A DNA stretch of 21,254 nucleotides, from assembly GCA_026770585.1 (NCBI GenBank), contig MU646718.1, forward strand, positions 114,622 through 135,875, read 5' to 3'. Position 1 is the first letter of the stretch, and each line of letters begins with the position of its first letter. This document shows, piece by piece, positions 1 through 8,605 of this stretch. The notes beneath the pieces were generated by a model that had not been told where the DNA came from, made no database searches, and was given only the letters and a program-made list of their open reading frames with translations. The position numbers were made by a program, and so were the translations under genes. The stretch is from Baffinella frigidus. Taxonomy: Eukaryota > Cryptophyceae > Cryptomonadales > Baffinellaceae.

Positions 1-32
1 ATCCGCACGCAACTACCCGGATCCGCACGCAC

Positions 33-39
33 CTCCTGG
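33..39 (-). pseudogene. Minimal WD40 exon-end relic with donor
   Basis: Only CCAGGAG|GTGCG of the WD exon end survives, flanked on one side by two units of the 20-bp minisatellite (1-30) and on the other by the module remnant at 43-80. Taken alone it would be meaningless; the flanking order, identical to that at 202-341, is what identifies it. Confidence 0.4.
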
Positions 40-201
40 TAAGGGCAACCTACGGTAGGCGGTAGGGTAGGGTCCTACGCAACTACCCGGATCCGTACGC
101 AACTACCCGGACGACGATTCTTTTTGTGTGGCCCAACCCCGGCCCTGGTTAAGGACGGGAGGAAATCGAAAGGCACGCTAGGGAAGTTCCGTAACACGCA
201 C

Positions 202-270
202 CTCCTGTCCGGTCTCGGCGTTCCACAGCTTGACGAGATGGTCGAATGCCTTGCTGACGACGCGCGTCCA
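202..270 (-). pseudogene. Truncated WD40 exon copy
   Basis: The 3' 69 bp of a WD exon, reading RVVSKAFDHLVKLWNAETGQE in the same register as exon 517-642 and ending GACAGGAG|GTGCGTGTT. Its 5' part, including the G-H motif and the acceptor, is replaced at about 270 by the CTTCGGGTACG module. It is nearly identical to the end of the 517-642 exon, so it is a recent duplicate. Confidence 0.65.
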
Positions 271-271
271 A

Positions 272-341
272 CTTCGGGTACGGGTACGAAGACCGGGTAC
301 GGGCACCCTATGGTAGGCAATCGGGTAGGGTCCTACGCAAC
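272..341. repeat. CTTCGGGTACG module, copy 1
   Basis: About 70 bp, starting CTTCGGGTACGGGTACGAAG and ending GGTAGGGTCCTACGCAACT, with internal tandem GGTACGGG-type steps and a GGTAGGCAAT segment. Other copies are at 2153-2221 and 4051-4118, with a shortened one at 43-80. It always lies between a truncated WD exon and the 20-bp minisatellite or a single unit of it. Confidence 0.75.
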
Positions 342-515
342 TCACCAGATCTTTGCGCGACTACCCAGATCCGCACGCAACTACCCGGATCCGTACGCAA
401 CTACCCGGATCCGTACGCAACTACCCGAATCCGTTCGCAACTACCCGGGTCCGTTCGCAACTACCCGGGTCCGCACGCAACTACCCGGATCCGTTCGCAA
501 CTACCCGGGTCCGCA
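336..515. repeat. 20-bp minisatellite abutting a WD40 splice donor
   Basis: About nine units of CGCAACTACCCGGATCCGTA with point variants, the last running directly into the donor of exon 517-642. On the coding (minus) strand each unit begins GT(A/G)CG(G/A), resembling the real donors GTGCGT and GTGCGG. The same unit occurs at 1-30 (1.5 copies), 78-110 (two), 2218-2303 (four) and about 4121-4137 (one). Confidence 0.85.
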
Positions 516-516
516 C

Positions 517-642
517 CTCCTGTCCGGTCTCGGCGTTCCAGAGCTTGACGAGGTGGTCAAATGCCTTGCTGACGACACGCGTTCCGTCTGGAGAGAAGCA
601 CACGCTGTGCACGTGCCGCGTGTGCCCGCTCAGAGTCCTCAC
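517..642 (-). CDS. WD40 gene exon 4: one WD repeat
   Basis: Exactly 126 bp, phase 0. It reads VRTLSGHTRHVHSVCFSPDG, then a strand with V-V-S-K-A-F-D and KLWNAETGQE. The usual S-G-S/A is S-K-A here, a mild departure. Acceptor TGGTGCAG|GTGAGG; donor GACAGGAG|GTGCGG. The donor abuts about nine copies of the 20-bp minisatellite (336-515). This is the last complete blade visible. Confidence 0.75.
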
Positions 643-3600
643 CTGCACCACGCCAGGTCATGAGTCCGAATTTCAGATACAAGTCTTATCTTTAACTTTT
701 GCACCCGGAGCCGAAATTCGGAGTGACCACTCAGAGTCCTCACATAGTCTTATAAAATTCCCGTCAAAACGCCGTCCACCCTCCCCGTTAAACCTCCGTG
801 TCTCCAACCCCGTCCCATCAATCTGTGCCGCGTATGCCCGCTCAGCGTTCTCACCTGTACCACGCCAGGTGATGAGTCCGAATTTCAGATACAAGTCTTA
901 TTCTAACTTTTGTGACCGCTGAGAGTCCTTACCTGGTTTGATAAAATTCCCGCCAAATCGCCATCCGCCCTCCCCGTCCAACCCCCATGTTTCCAACCCC
1001 GTCCTATCAATCCTCACCCCCTCACTCTCCCGCACCCCCCGTGTGACCTCTGAGCGTCCGAGCAATGCACCCTCGAAGTCAAACCTCCTCGTCCCAACCC
1101 TCCACTCACACGAGCCCCCTCCTGCCCGGCCTCGGGCGAGGAACTCCGTCAATAATCCTCGTGCCCCGCCCAGTGAAAGATGCCCCCTCCTGCCTTCGCA
1201 CACTCCACACGAGAATGCTAGAGGGGCCTATTTAAAACCGATGTGCTTTTAAAAGTGGGCATTTGGGTAGTAACTTTCGTTGATTGGTCACGTAACTAGC
1301 TATATGTTGGCCAGTCACGAGGTTGGAACACCTTATCCTGGTACACATATTTACAACCCTACATGTAAATAGGATCCTTCAGCATTCTCGAGTGGACTGC
1401 GACTTCCCTCCCCGTCAAAACGCCACCCGCCCTCCTCGTCCAACCTCCGTGTCTCCAACCCCGTCCCATCAATACTCACCCCCCCACACCCCTCTCGCAC
1501 CCATCCCCCTCTAGGGATACAACCACGTGTAGGATGACCGGAGTGACTTCACATGACTTTACACATCCCCCCCCGATAGCTTGATATGGCCCACTGTGCT
1601 GAGTGAATGCAGTTTGCATTCACTCAAAACCCACGTGCCCCCTCAAAAGAGTTAGCCTGGCACAAAACTCAAAAAAATCACGCCCCCAAATTCACTGTCG
1701 CTAACCCATAAATAAAAGTTGACACAACTGAGCCAGAGCAAGGGCAGGTCACAGCCATCCCTCGCATCTCTCCAGGCTCATCCTGCTACAGACTCCAGGG
1801 TCTCGGTGCGTCTCCGAGACGGGCCCGTTTCTTAAGGCTCCTAAACTATTGCATCACTCAACGCAAGTCTAAAGGGCCTGATTTAGGACCTGTATCGAGA
1901 GTAATGAAGAAGAAGAAGAAAATCCGTGCCCCCCCCCCCACCCACACAGCGGACTTCGAAGGGATTTTGAATAACCCCTTAGTGATAAGACCTAGGACCC
2001 TACGATAGGCAACCCGTAGGAACAATGGGGGGCTCCTACGGATAAGGTAACGGAAACTCGGCCCAAAATGGGCCGAAAATTCCTTCGAAGCCCGCTGTGT
2101 GGCGTACTTCTGCACCTGTCGCCTCGTTCCAGATCTTGACGGTATCGGCATACGACTTCGGGTACGGATACGAAGACCGGGTACGGGCACCCTACGCTAG
2201 GCAATAGGGTAGGGTCCTACGCAACTACCCGGATCTGTTCGCAACTACCCGGATATGTGCGCAACTACCCGGATATGTACGCAACTACCCAGATCTGTAC
2301 GCACCTCCTGTCCGGTCGCCGCGTTCCAGATCTTGACTGTATTATCATACGACCCGCTGACGACGCGCTTCCCGTCTGCAGACATGCACACGCAGAGCAC
2401 TCCGCCTGTGTGACCTGCTAGCGTTCTCACCTGCCATTTAGGTCCGTTAGGTTCTTCAAGCTCCCAACATAGGCGGACACTGGAACTGGTTCTGCAGAAA
2501 AGCCATGCTTCCTTTCGGATCACATCAGGCCCCCCAGTGCACTGCCAGGGCGGAGTTTTTGTATTAGTCAACTCATGGCGAAAATCGATTTTCGAAGTAC
2601 CCAATCTGGGTACCTCGTTTCTAAGTTGACAGATTTTGTGGGTGAATTGACTTTTACAAAATCTCTGGCCTGGCAGTGCAGTGCCACAAGAGGCGGATCA
2701 AACGCCCACTTTAAACCCCGGAGAGCTGCACAAGTTGGGCAGTCTGTAGTAATTTTCATTTGGTTGGTCACGTGGCTCCCGATTTTCGGTCGGGTACGTG
2801 ACCAACTCCAGTATCCCTCAAGTGGCGAGTAGGCGCATACGCCCTACCGTAGGGCCGTAGGACCTGCCGAGGACCTCTTGGGGGTCGAATTCGACCCCCT
2901 CACCACTTAAGGGATAAACCCTGGACGTGCGCCTACAATCGACATTTAAAAAGGGTGTTGGATCAGCCTCCTGTGGTGCCATCCGCCCTCCACTTAGCAG
3001 CCACCGGGGGCTTCACGGATACAGTCCATCTAAACGATTTGTGCTAGAATATTATCCATTGACCTGGAATTCTAACCGCGTTTGCCGCGGATATCCGGGG
3101 GGGGAGGAGGGCTATCAAGCGGAGTGAAATTTTTGGAGATGATCGGAAGCAAATCGCACAAAAAATGTTAAGAGCCAGATCGAAAGAGCTTAGCGTTTGG
3201 CCCCCCCCCAACTAAGTCACTTCTGGATCCTGGAAATTAAAAGTCAGCTTTTCTGTCAACTTAAGGCATAGTTTGTGGGGCAGCTACCCCAAGGAAAATC
3301 GGACGCAGAAAGTTAGATACACTAGCTCAATGGGGGGGTAAAAAAAGGTAAATGTGCAACTTCCGGGTTCCCTAGTCGTGGATCCGCTAGTCGACATGCT
3401 CTGTGGGGCGCTGGCATCGTACGGGAAGACCCCCAAGGCGCGCTCTGATCGAAACGGGAGTGCCGCCATTCGCCCCACCGTGGCCGATTTACCCCTAGGC
3501 CATATTCTCAGGGTCTGGGGTGTTCGAGTTGAAACGTGGCGGGGGGAGGGGAGATAGTAATTTTAATGGTCAAATTGATGGTCAAATTTTGGTGCTCCAA

Positions 3601-5864
3601 AAAACGGCCTTCCCGAAAAAAATTGGTGCTCCAAAAATTTCGACCCGATCATCAGTCGGCTTTTTGAGCCTTTTGGCTTGCCGTTGGAGTCCCCTCGGGG
3701 AAAGGAACTCGTTCGCTGCCAAGTGGCCTCGTCAAACCTCTGTGTCTCGAATCCCGTCCAATCAGTCCTACCCTGCCCTCCCCTCCCTCGATGGGTCACT
3801 GTCATTCCACGCCTCTCAACGCGCTCCTGTCCCTGCACCCTTATCCGGGGAAACCTATTTTTCTTTCATTTCCCGGCATCAAAAACCACTGCACAATTCG
3901 TTTTTATTAGTAATATTAAAGCATTTGTGTAGTAATTTTCGTTGCCAGGAAATGGAAGAAAAATAGGTTTCCCTTGATAAACCCCCCTGGTCCCCACACA
4001 CTCACCTCCGCACCCGTCTCGGCGTTCCACAGCTTCACGAGATGGTGAGACGACTTCGGGTGCGGGTACGAAGACCGGGTACGGGCACCCTACGGTAGGC
4101 AATAGGGTAGGGTCCTACACCAACTACCCGGATCCGTACTCCTGAACCTCGCTGGCGTGCCTTTCGATTTTGCCCTGAAGACTTTTCAACGATGGTTCTA
4201 AACATCATTAAAGTCAATTCCTATGAAGAATCATGTCCGAAGTTGTAAAAATTGTTTTTGTGTGACCCAACCCCGGCCCTGATTCAGGCCGGGAGGAAAT
4301 CGAAAGGCACGCTGGGGAAGTTCAGTAGTACGCACCTCCTGTCCGGTCTCGGCGTTCCAGATCTTGACGAGCCCGTCGTATGCTCCGCTGACGACGCGCT
4401 TCCCGTCCGCAGAGAAGCGCACACTGTTCACGTTGCCTCTGTGGCCTGTCAGCGTGCGCACCTGCCACCCGCCCTCCCACGTCAAACCTCCCACCACCCC
4501 TCACAGCCGGACCAAAACGATGGTTTTCGACCTGTTGGGCAAACCATTTTCAAAACTCCCAAACCCCTTAATTGGACGTTCGTCCTTAACTTGTTTTTGC
4601 CAGCACCTCGCATACCCACACGAGGCTACCTACGCGAACAGAATAAATGTCGATTGTAAACGTGTGTAGTAATTTTCAGATGAAAAGCAGCGACTTTACA
4701 CAGGTCCGACCGCTCAGCGGGCGGAAACGTGATCATTTGCCCACAAAACTGTAAAAGTCCGTTTTATTCTGTTCGCCTGGGTAGCCTCGTGTGGACGAGG
4801 TGCTGGCCCAAGGTAATGGCTCAATTTTTTTCGTCGATTTGGTCCGACCGTGAGGGTTGGTGGTCCTCTCCTGCAGCCCCCAGCCCATCCGCCCCCTCCA
4901 CCTCCCCTCCCCTCCCACATCGCCCCCCCCCGATAGGTCACACCTATCCCACATCTCATTCTTCCGTCTACCCTTAAATGAATGAAGTTCGCCCTTACAA
5001 CCCCCAGGGCACCAGCCCTTGGAAGTGGCTCAAATTGTGGTCTGGAACATTTTCAGTGTACCTTGACAGACACTCCAGATCTGGGGTGTCTGCAACAAAA
5101 CTCAACACATTTTGAACCAAAAATTTATCTTTTGAAAGATAGTTCCAGAGCACTACTTGAGCAACTTCAGAGGGCTGGTGACATGCCCCCCATGCACGCA
5201 CCTCCGCGCCCGTCGAAACTTCCCAGATCTTGATCGTCTTGTCCTTGGAGCCACTGACGGTGCGTGTCCCGTCCGCAGAGAATTCCACGCAGTTCACAGT
5301 ATCCCCGTGCCCAGGCAACGTGCGCAGGCCCGCATGCCGCTCCTGCGGCTTTGCCGGCCAGCGAACCAGGTTCGCTGCAAGAACGTCTGCCGTGGCTGCT
5401 GCGCCCTGGGAGAGGAAGCTACTGTCGGGCTCCTGATACGCGGCCTGCAGCCACTTGCGCACGCTGCCCTCCTCCCCCTTCGCCCATAGCGTGCATTTCT
5501 GCACGAGCGCGCGAGCATCCATGAAAAGGGCTCGTTCGGTCGGATCTGTGCAAGCCTCCAGTCGCCGCGATATGTTCTGGAAAAGGCGCGACACCTGGGA
5601 ATAGCTGTTTCCACCCGAAGCAAGGGCCGAGCACAGCGCCGCGGTCCTGTAGCAGAAGCCTTGGTGGGCAAGCTCCTTCTTGAAAGAACTGCACGTCCGG
5701 TGGAGCAGAAGCAAGCTGGGCAGCCACGGCGCTCCGAGCCCTGACCGCTCCATCATCAGTAGCAGCACAAGCTGCGCCCTGTCATCGCTCGGCACCACTG
5801 CACTCGTAGGCTCCCCAGACACCACTGTCGCCCGCTGCTTCTTAGTCGCTGCAGGGAACGCCAT
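517..5864 (-). CDS. Split WD40-repeat protein gene, 3' part missing
   Basis: Spliced gene model: exons 5864-5202, 4461-4336, 2430-2305 and 642-517, giving 347 residues before the visible part ends. All junctions are GT-AG and phase 0, so the reading frame runs unbroken. Each exon ends in a WD unit with the usual G-H dipeptide, a V-x-F-S-x-D-G strand turn, V-S-(G/K) and (I/L)-W. WD40 propellers are protein-interaction scaffolds and normally need about seven blades. Only four are complete here, so further exons should lie beyond the left edge, unless the gene is broken. The next candidate leftward (202-270) is truncated. The ATG at 5864 is the first in a long open frame. The introns are large (740-1,905 bp) and crowded with repeats. 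The WD40 fold is certain; expression, the true 3' end and function are unknown. It could be a decaying pseudogene. Confidence 0.75.
1205..1395. mobile_element. Foldback MITE, CACTCGAGGCT family, divergent copy
   Basis: Terminal inverted repeats CCACACGAGAATGCTAG and CAGCATTCTCGAGTGG (left end and right end as they read on the plus strand) enclose 191 bp. Inside are GGTAGTAACTTTC and TTGGTCACGTAAC, both shared with the copies at 9413 and 20027. No coding capacity. Confidence 0.6.
1597..1623. repeat. Perfect hairpin
   Basis: TGAGTGAATGC and TGCATTCACTCA face each other across a short loop. It lies in a WD40 intron, with no poly-T run or other terminator sign. Confidence 0.6.
2108..2157 (-). 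pseudogene. Truncated WD40 exon copy
   Basis: About 50 bp reading SYADTVKIWNEATGAE followed by a GTACGC donor-like site. As in the other relics, the 5' part is cut off at the start of the CGACTTCGGGTACG module (2153). It lies in the intron between exons 2305 and 642. Confidence 0.6.
2153..2221. repeat. CTTCGGGTACG module, copy 2
   Basis: Same module as 272-341, joined to WD relic 2108-2157 on the left and to the minisatellite at 2218 on the right. Confidence 0.75.
2218..2303. repeat. 20-bp minisatellite, second array
   Basis: Four units of the CGCAACTACCCGGATCTGTT type, ending at the donor of WD exon 2305-2430. The far side joins the CTTCGGGTACG module at 2153-2221. Confidence 0.85.
2305..2430 (-). 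CDS. WD40 gene exon 3: one WD repeat
   Basis: Exactly 126 bp, phase 0. It reads VRTLAGHTGGVLCVCMSADG, then VVSGSYDNTVKIWNAATGQE. Acceptor AATGGCAG|GTGAGA; donor GACAGGAG|GTGCGT. The acceptor directly follows the GGACCTAAA tail of a dispersed repeat copy (2436-2534), so a mobile repeat appears to supply the sequence just before this splice site. The donor runs straight into the 20-bp minisatellite at 2218-2303. Confidence 0.8.
2540..2678. mobile_element. Foldback MITE with CAGTG flanks
   Basis: 139 bp with imperfect terminal inverted repeats of about 37 bp starting CACTGCCAGG and ending CCTGGCAGTG. The direct repeat CAGTG flanks both sides (2535-2539 and 2679-2683), a possible 5-bp target duplication, though the terminus itself contains similar letters. 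Internal palindromes include GAAAATCGATTTTC. It appears to have inserted in the end of a GGACCTAAA-tailed repeat copy (2436-2534). Confidence 0.7.
2764..2805. repeat. GGTCACGT hairpin
   Basis: TTGGTCACGT faces ACGTGACCAA across about 22 bp. The same arms form the centre of the MITEs at 9413 and 20027, and TGTAGTAATTTTC sits just to the left (2745-2757), so this is probably the core of a worn member of that family. Nearby are GTAGGCGCA/TGCGCCTAC (about 2829 and 2930) and a GGGGGTCGAATTCGACCCCC palindrome (about 2880-2899). Confidence 0.5.
2806..3840. other. Intronic sequence without recognised gene
   Basis: Within the WD40 intron between exons 4336 and 2430. Apart from the palindromes near 2830-2940 and a 14-bp direct repeat TGGTGCTCCAAAAA (about 3590 and 3626), I see no gene or conserved domain. 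The short open frames here show no recognisable motif. Confidence 0.4.
3841..3980. mobile_element. Foldback MITE with ACCC flanks
   Basis: Inverted repeats of about 38 bp with few mismatches: TTATCCGGGGAAACCTATTT on the left against AAATAGGTTTCCCTTGATAA on the right. The direct repeat ACCC lies immediately outside both ends (3837-3840 and 3981-3984). Contains TGTAGTAATTTTC at 3928-3940. Total 140 bp, no coding capacity. Confidence 0.7.
4006..4049 (-). pseudogene. Truncated WD40 exon copy
   Basis: About 44 bp of WD exon end, encoding HLVKLWNAETGAE followed by a good donor (GCGGAG|GTGAGT). The 5' part is lost where the CGACTTCGGGTGCGGG module begins at 4051. It lies in the intron between exons 4336 and 2430. 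Confidence 0.6.
4051..4118. repeat. CTTCGGGTACG module, copy 3
   Basis: Same module, joined to WD relic 4006-4049 and followed by a single minisatellite unit (about 4121-4137). It contains CCTACGGTAGGC, a near-palindrome that recurs elsewhere in the window. Confidence 0.75.
4336..4461 (-). CDS. WD40 gene exon 2: one WD repeat
   Basis: Exactly 126 bp, 42 codons, phase 0 at both ends. It reads VRTLTGHRGNVNSVRFSADG, then a V-V-S-G-A-Y-D strand and KIWNAETGQE. Acceptor GGTGGCAG|GTGCGC; donor GACAGGAG|GTGCGT. The G-H pair, structural Asp and Ile-Trp are all present, so the blade looks intact. The first codons of the exon (V-R-T) are also the first bases of the following intron. Confidence 0.8.
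4491..4863. mobile_element. Foldback MITE, CCACCAACCCTCAC family, long copy
   Basis: 373 bp with long interrupted inverted repeats. Ends are CCACCACCCCTCACAGCCGG and the inverse of CCACCAACCCTCACGGTCGG. Inner arms share CCAGCACCTCG, CACACGAGGCTACC and GCGAACAGAATAAA. TC lies on both sides (4489-4490 and 4864-4865), a possible 2-bp target duplication. Contains TGTAGTAATTTTC at 4665-4677. It sits in the first WD40 intron, its end 29 bp from the exon 4461 acceptor. Confidence 0.7.
5010..5180. mobile_element. Foldback element next to WD40 exon 1 donor
   Basis: Inverted arms CACCAGCCCTTGGAAGTGGC and GCAACTTCAGAGGGCTGGTG continue inward with GGTCTGGAAC/GTTCCAGAGC. The centre is a palindrome, CAGACACTCCAGATCTGG and inverse. 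171 bp, starting 21 bp inside the intron. No clear target duplication. Confidence 0.65.
5202..5864 (-). CDS. WD40 gene exon 1: N-terminal domain plus first WD repeat
   Basis: 221 codons. Residues 1-35 are basic and polar (MAFPAATKKQR start). Residues about 30-175 look helical, with a leucine-rich stretch (LVLLLMMER, then PSLLLLHR), and match no family I recognise; an F-box-like or helical adaptor role is only a guess. Residues 180-221 are a full WD repeat starting LRTLPGHGD and ending KIWEVSTGAE. The exon ends GCGGAG|GTGCGTGC, a clean donor after a whole codon. The frame stays open past the donor for some 200 bp, but that extension has no WD character. Codons are GC-rich at third positions, unlike the surrounding repeats. 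No TATA-like box is evident just upstream. Confidence 0.78.
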
Positions 5865-6114
5865 CAGCGCTGATGCACCGCCGCGGATTTTTGGATCCCG
5901 GAGTTGTCTAGGTCGAAAGTGGGATCAACCGCGTTTTAGATAGCGCGGGTCGACCGTGGCGAGTTCGTGGGAAGGACCACCAGGCGCTGATCTGCTCGAG
6001 GACAGTCCTCAGGTCCCACTCTTGTCCGTCGGGTGAGCCGAAAATCGGAATCCCCAGTTTTTTTCGCCACACAGACAAGATCCGGTACAGGCAAAAAAAA
6101 AAGAGAACCTAAAG
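5865..6114. other. Upstream region of the WD40 gene
   Basis: No gene. Presumed promoter side of the minus-strand WD40 gene. GATAGCGCGGGTCGACC near 5938-5954 is not a recognised element. No TATA-like box found near the start. Confidence 0.3.
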
Positions 6115-6270
6115 GACCACCCTGTATCCCCTCTTCACGAGCCTCTGCACTGGAGAGCGAAACGCGATCCGAAAGCAAAAATGTTTTCTCTGCAGTCCTT
6201 TCTACGGAAGGGCGTGGCGTTGGGCTATGTTGGGAGCATTTAAAACCTCAAGGACCTAAAGGACCTAAAC
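6115..6270 (+). repeat. GGACCTAAA-tailed dispersed repeat, subtype A
   Basis: Starts CACCCTGTATCCCCTCTTCA, passes through GCGATCCGAAAGCAAAAATG and ATGTTGGGAGCATTT, and ends in tandem GGACCTAAA units. Other subtype A copies: 8021-8170, 8305-8420 (truncated) and 10884-11029 (inverted). It has the shape of a short interspersed element with a simple-repeat tail, but I see no convincing Pol III box pair and no open frame. Confidence 0.7.
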
Positions 6271-6308
6271 GAGGGTGGAGAAGCAGGGCTTTCGCCTAGG
6301 GATCTGAT

Positions 6309-6409
6309 CTTCCACCTTTCATACCAAAAATCCGAGACCACATTTGTGAAACAGAACTGAAAGTTGCTCCACAAACGTTTTTTCACATTTTTGGTACGAA
6401 AGGTGGAAG
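6309..6409. mobile_element. Small foldback element
   Basis: CTTCCACCTTTCATACCAAA faces its near-perfect inverse at 6386-6409, arms about 24 bp, total 101 bp. No target duplication visible. Confidence 0.6.
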
Positions 6410-6937
6410 GCCCTCAAAACGAGGGTTCGCGGCGTTTCCTGGTCCCGAGGCGGGCCCGTCAGGCACTCGATTGGGTGTAACTTTCGACCCCCTGGGCTCA
6501 TTTCACTTTTCTCGACGGTTCTAGAATCCTGAAAAGGTCCTCTTCAGATCCGCTCAATGAATCTGGGGCATCAGAGGCCCGCAAACATACTCAAAATATG
6601 ACTCCCCCAAAACCACCGCATCTGGTTTTGCACACCCTTCTACCCATCCTCGCAAAAACCTTGGGACAACAAAGATGCTCAGTTTTTCAAGGCCTATAAC
6701 TTTGTGATAAAAAGTTTGAAGTTTTAATCAGGGGCAGAAAAGTTGGAGGCATCATAGTTCGTGACATTGGAGCCATTTCTGGTTTTCCCACTAAATAACC
6801 TGTTCGTGCTTCTCCACCCTCCCTAAAGGTGTTTTTTATTACAAAGGTGTGAGCGCGTTCCTCTTTGCCGTACAGCGGTCGTGTTTGTCAATTTAATAAA
6901 CCTCGCTTTCCCACTTTGGGATAACTCACACTCGTTT
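6410..6937. other. Unassigned sequence
   Basis: No gene, repeat family or structure that I can recognise in this 528-bp stretch. It is AT-richer than the flanking repeats. Confidence 0.3.
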
Positions 6938-7088
6938 GAGGATACCCTTTAGCCGGTTTCTGCCGCGATTCTTCTGCACCGGGGGGCCTGATGTGATCCG
7001 AAAGGAAGCATGGCCTTTCTGCAGGATACGTTCCGGTGTCCGCCTATGGTGGGAGTTGAAAGAACCTAACGGACCTAAAGGACCTAAA
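6938..7088 (+). repeat. GGACCTAAA-tailed dispersed repeat, subtype B
   Basis: Starts GAGGATACCCTTTAGCCGG, includes TGATGTGATCCGAAAGGAAG and GTGTCCGCCTATGGTGGGAG, and ends in GGACCTAAA units. Further copies: 7408-7553, 8425-8510, 8511-8570 (partial), and inverted at 2436-2534, 13249-13306 and 13349-13410. It shares GATCCGAAAG, TGTTGGGAGC and the tail with subtype A. Confidence 0.7.
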
Positions 7089-7273
7089 TGCAGAGCGTTG
7101 GACCTACTGAAGACGGTGGATTACATTCGTCACTTTGTTGATTTGTGATTGTGTTTCTGACGCCTGTATTGCTACTAAATTGCATGCGCTAAAGAAACCC
7201 GTGGTCTAATGTTCCTTGTTTTTGGTGTCTTGCTGCTGTTGTCCTCTGCTGTTGTCCTCTGACGATTGGAAAG

Positions 7274-7377
7274 CCTTTGACTTTGCTGACTTCCATACAT
7301 TGGGGGAAACCTCTACACACCTATCTGTCTCGCTCCCTTAACTTTGCTAACTTCCGTACATTGGGGGAAACCTCTAC
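7274..7377 (+). repeat. Duplicated TTTGCTGACTTCC segment
   Basis: TTTGCTGACTTCCATACATT plus GGGGGAAACCTCTACA is repeated about 68 bp later with few changes (near 7342). A third, weaker copy is at about 7750-7785. No coding sense. Confidence 0.6.
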
Positions 7378-7407
7378 ATTTGTTTGGAACGCTGTCGCAT
7401 GCCCGAT

Positions 7408-7553
7408 GAGGATACCCTTGAGCCGGTTCTGCCGCGATCCTCTGTACAGAGGAGGGGGGCTTGATGTGATCCGAAAGGAAGCATGGTCTTTCTACAGAAC
7501 AAGTTCCGGTGTCCGCTTATGTTGGGAGCTCGAAGAACCTAAAGGACCTAAAG
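7408..7553 (+). repeat. GGACCTAAA-tailed dispersed repeat, subtype B copy 2
   Basis: Near-identical to 6938-7088 over its length, differing mainly by a small insertion before the GGGGGGC run. Confidence 0.7.
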
Positions 7554-7622
7554 ACAGAAATTGAGGCTTGACGCGCCTGAGTGCTGTTGCGCGTGAATAC
7601 TAATGCAAGTGAGCGCCGTTGC

Positions 7623-7686
7623 GGTGCTAACTCGGGTGGGTACTAACGCGGGTGGGGACTGACGCGGGAGGATGCTAACGCGGGTG
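7623..7686 (+). repeat. 16-bp tandem repeat
   Basis: Four units of GGTGCTAACTCGGGTG type, exact 16-bp period, with one or two changes per unit. Confidence 0.7.
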
Positions 7687-7892
7687 GGTGCTCACACTTG
7701 TTGTGGTAACTTGCTGTTGTTGATGTCTGACGCTTGGATTGCCCTTACCTTTGCTGACGTCCGTACATTGGAGGAGACCTCTTCACGTCCACCTTTCTCT
7801 CCTTTCATCTTTGGTGTCTGGCTGATCTCATCTCACCTCGCACCCCTACACGCAATCCCTCTCACCTTCTGGAATCGTGTTCCCTCTTGACA

Positions 7893-8420
7893 TCTGGGGT
7901 ATCCGTGGTTGGAGCTCTTATGCTTCAACCATGGGATACCATGAGCCTCATATAGGCTGACTTGGGTTCGGTGTGTGTGCGAGCGTGTTCCCAGTTGGGG
8001 ACTCCTCAAACACCCCAAGAGAACCACCCTCTATCCCCTCTTCACGAGCCTCTGCACTGGAGAGCTCAATGCGATCCGAAAGCAAAAAATCTTTTTCTGC
8101 ACACCTTTTCTACGGAAAGGCGTGTCGTTGGACCATGTTGGGAGCATTTAAAACCTAAAGGACCTGAAGGTAAGGACCTTTTTCTGGGGTATCCGTGATT
8201 GAGCTCTTATGCGCTTGACCATGGGGTACCATGAGCCTCATATAGGCTGACTTGGGTTCGGGGGCGAGCGAGATCCTCTGGGTTAACTCAAGCACCCCAA
8301 GAAAACTACCCTGTATCCCCTCTTCACGAGCCTCTGCACTGGAGAGCTCAATGCGACCCGGAAGCAAAAATTCTTTCTCTGCGGATCCTTTCTACGGAAG
8401 GGCGTGTGGTTGGGCCAAAA
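7893..8420 (+). repeat. Tandem duplication of about 290 bp
   Basis: TCTGGGGTATCCGTG begins at 7893 and again at 8183. Both copies continue through ACCATGAGCCTCATATAGGC and a subtype A repeat. The second copy breaks at about 8421, where a subtype B copy is joined. GGGTATCC and GGGATACC in the first copy can form a stem. Confidence 0.7.
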
Positions 8421-8605
8421 GGACCTACATGGCCTTTCTACAGAACAAGTTCCGGTGTCCGCCTATGTTGGGAGCTCGAAGAACCTAAAGAACCTAAAGG
8501 ACCTAAAGTTCCAGTGTCCTCCTCTGTTGGGAGCTCGAAGAACCTAAAGGCCCTAAAGGTGGGATCACAGCTTTTCTACAGAACAAAGCTCCAGCTCCAA
8601 TATTC

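Larger units (their letters stand above)
643..2304. other. Large WD40 intron built of repeats and exon-start relics
   Basis: No gene seen. A tandem duplication of about 213 bp (614-826 against 827-1012, imperfect at the end) carries the 5' end of the WD exon with its acceptor. Copies of the minus-strand motif GTGAGGACTCTGAG, or close variants, occur near 642, 742, 869 and 935. A block ending CCAACCCCGTCCCATCAAT recurs at about 805, 995 and 1455, and in weaker form near 3745. A MITE copy sits at 1205-1395 and a hairpin at 1597-1623. A GAAGAAGAAGAAG run lies at 1903-1919. Confidence 0.6.

Noticed and set aside
336-515. Regular 20-bp direct repeats that could suggest a CRISPR array
   Set aside because: Units are tandem with no spacers, and the window is eukaryotic with spliced genes.
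124-922. Plus-strand frames of 179 and 189 codons at the left end
   Set aside because: They are antisense shadows of WD40 exons and minisatellite translations (repeating N-Y-P-x-P-x-A-T-T).
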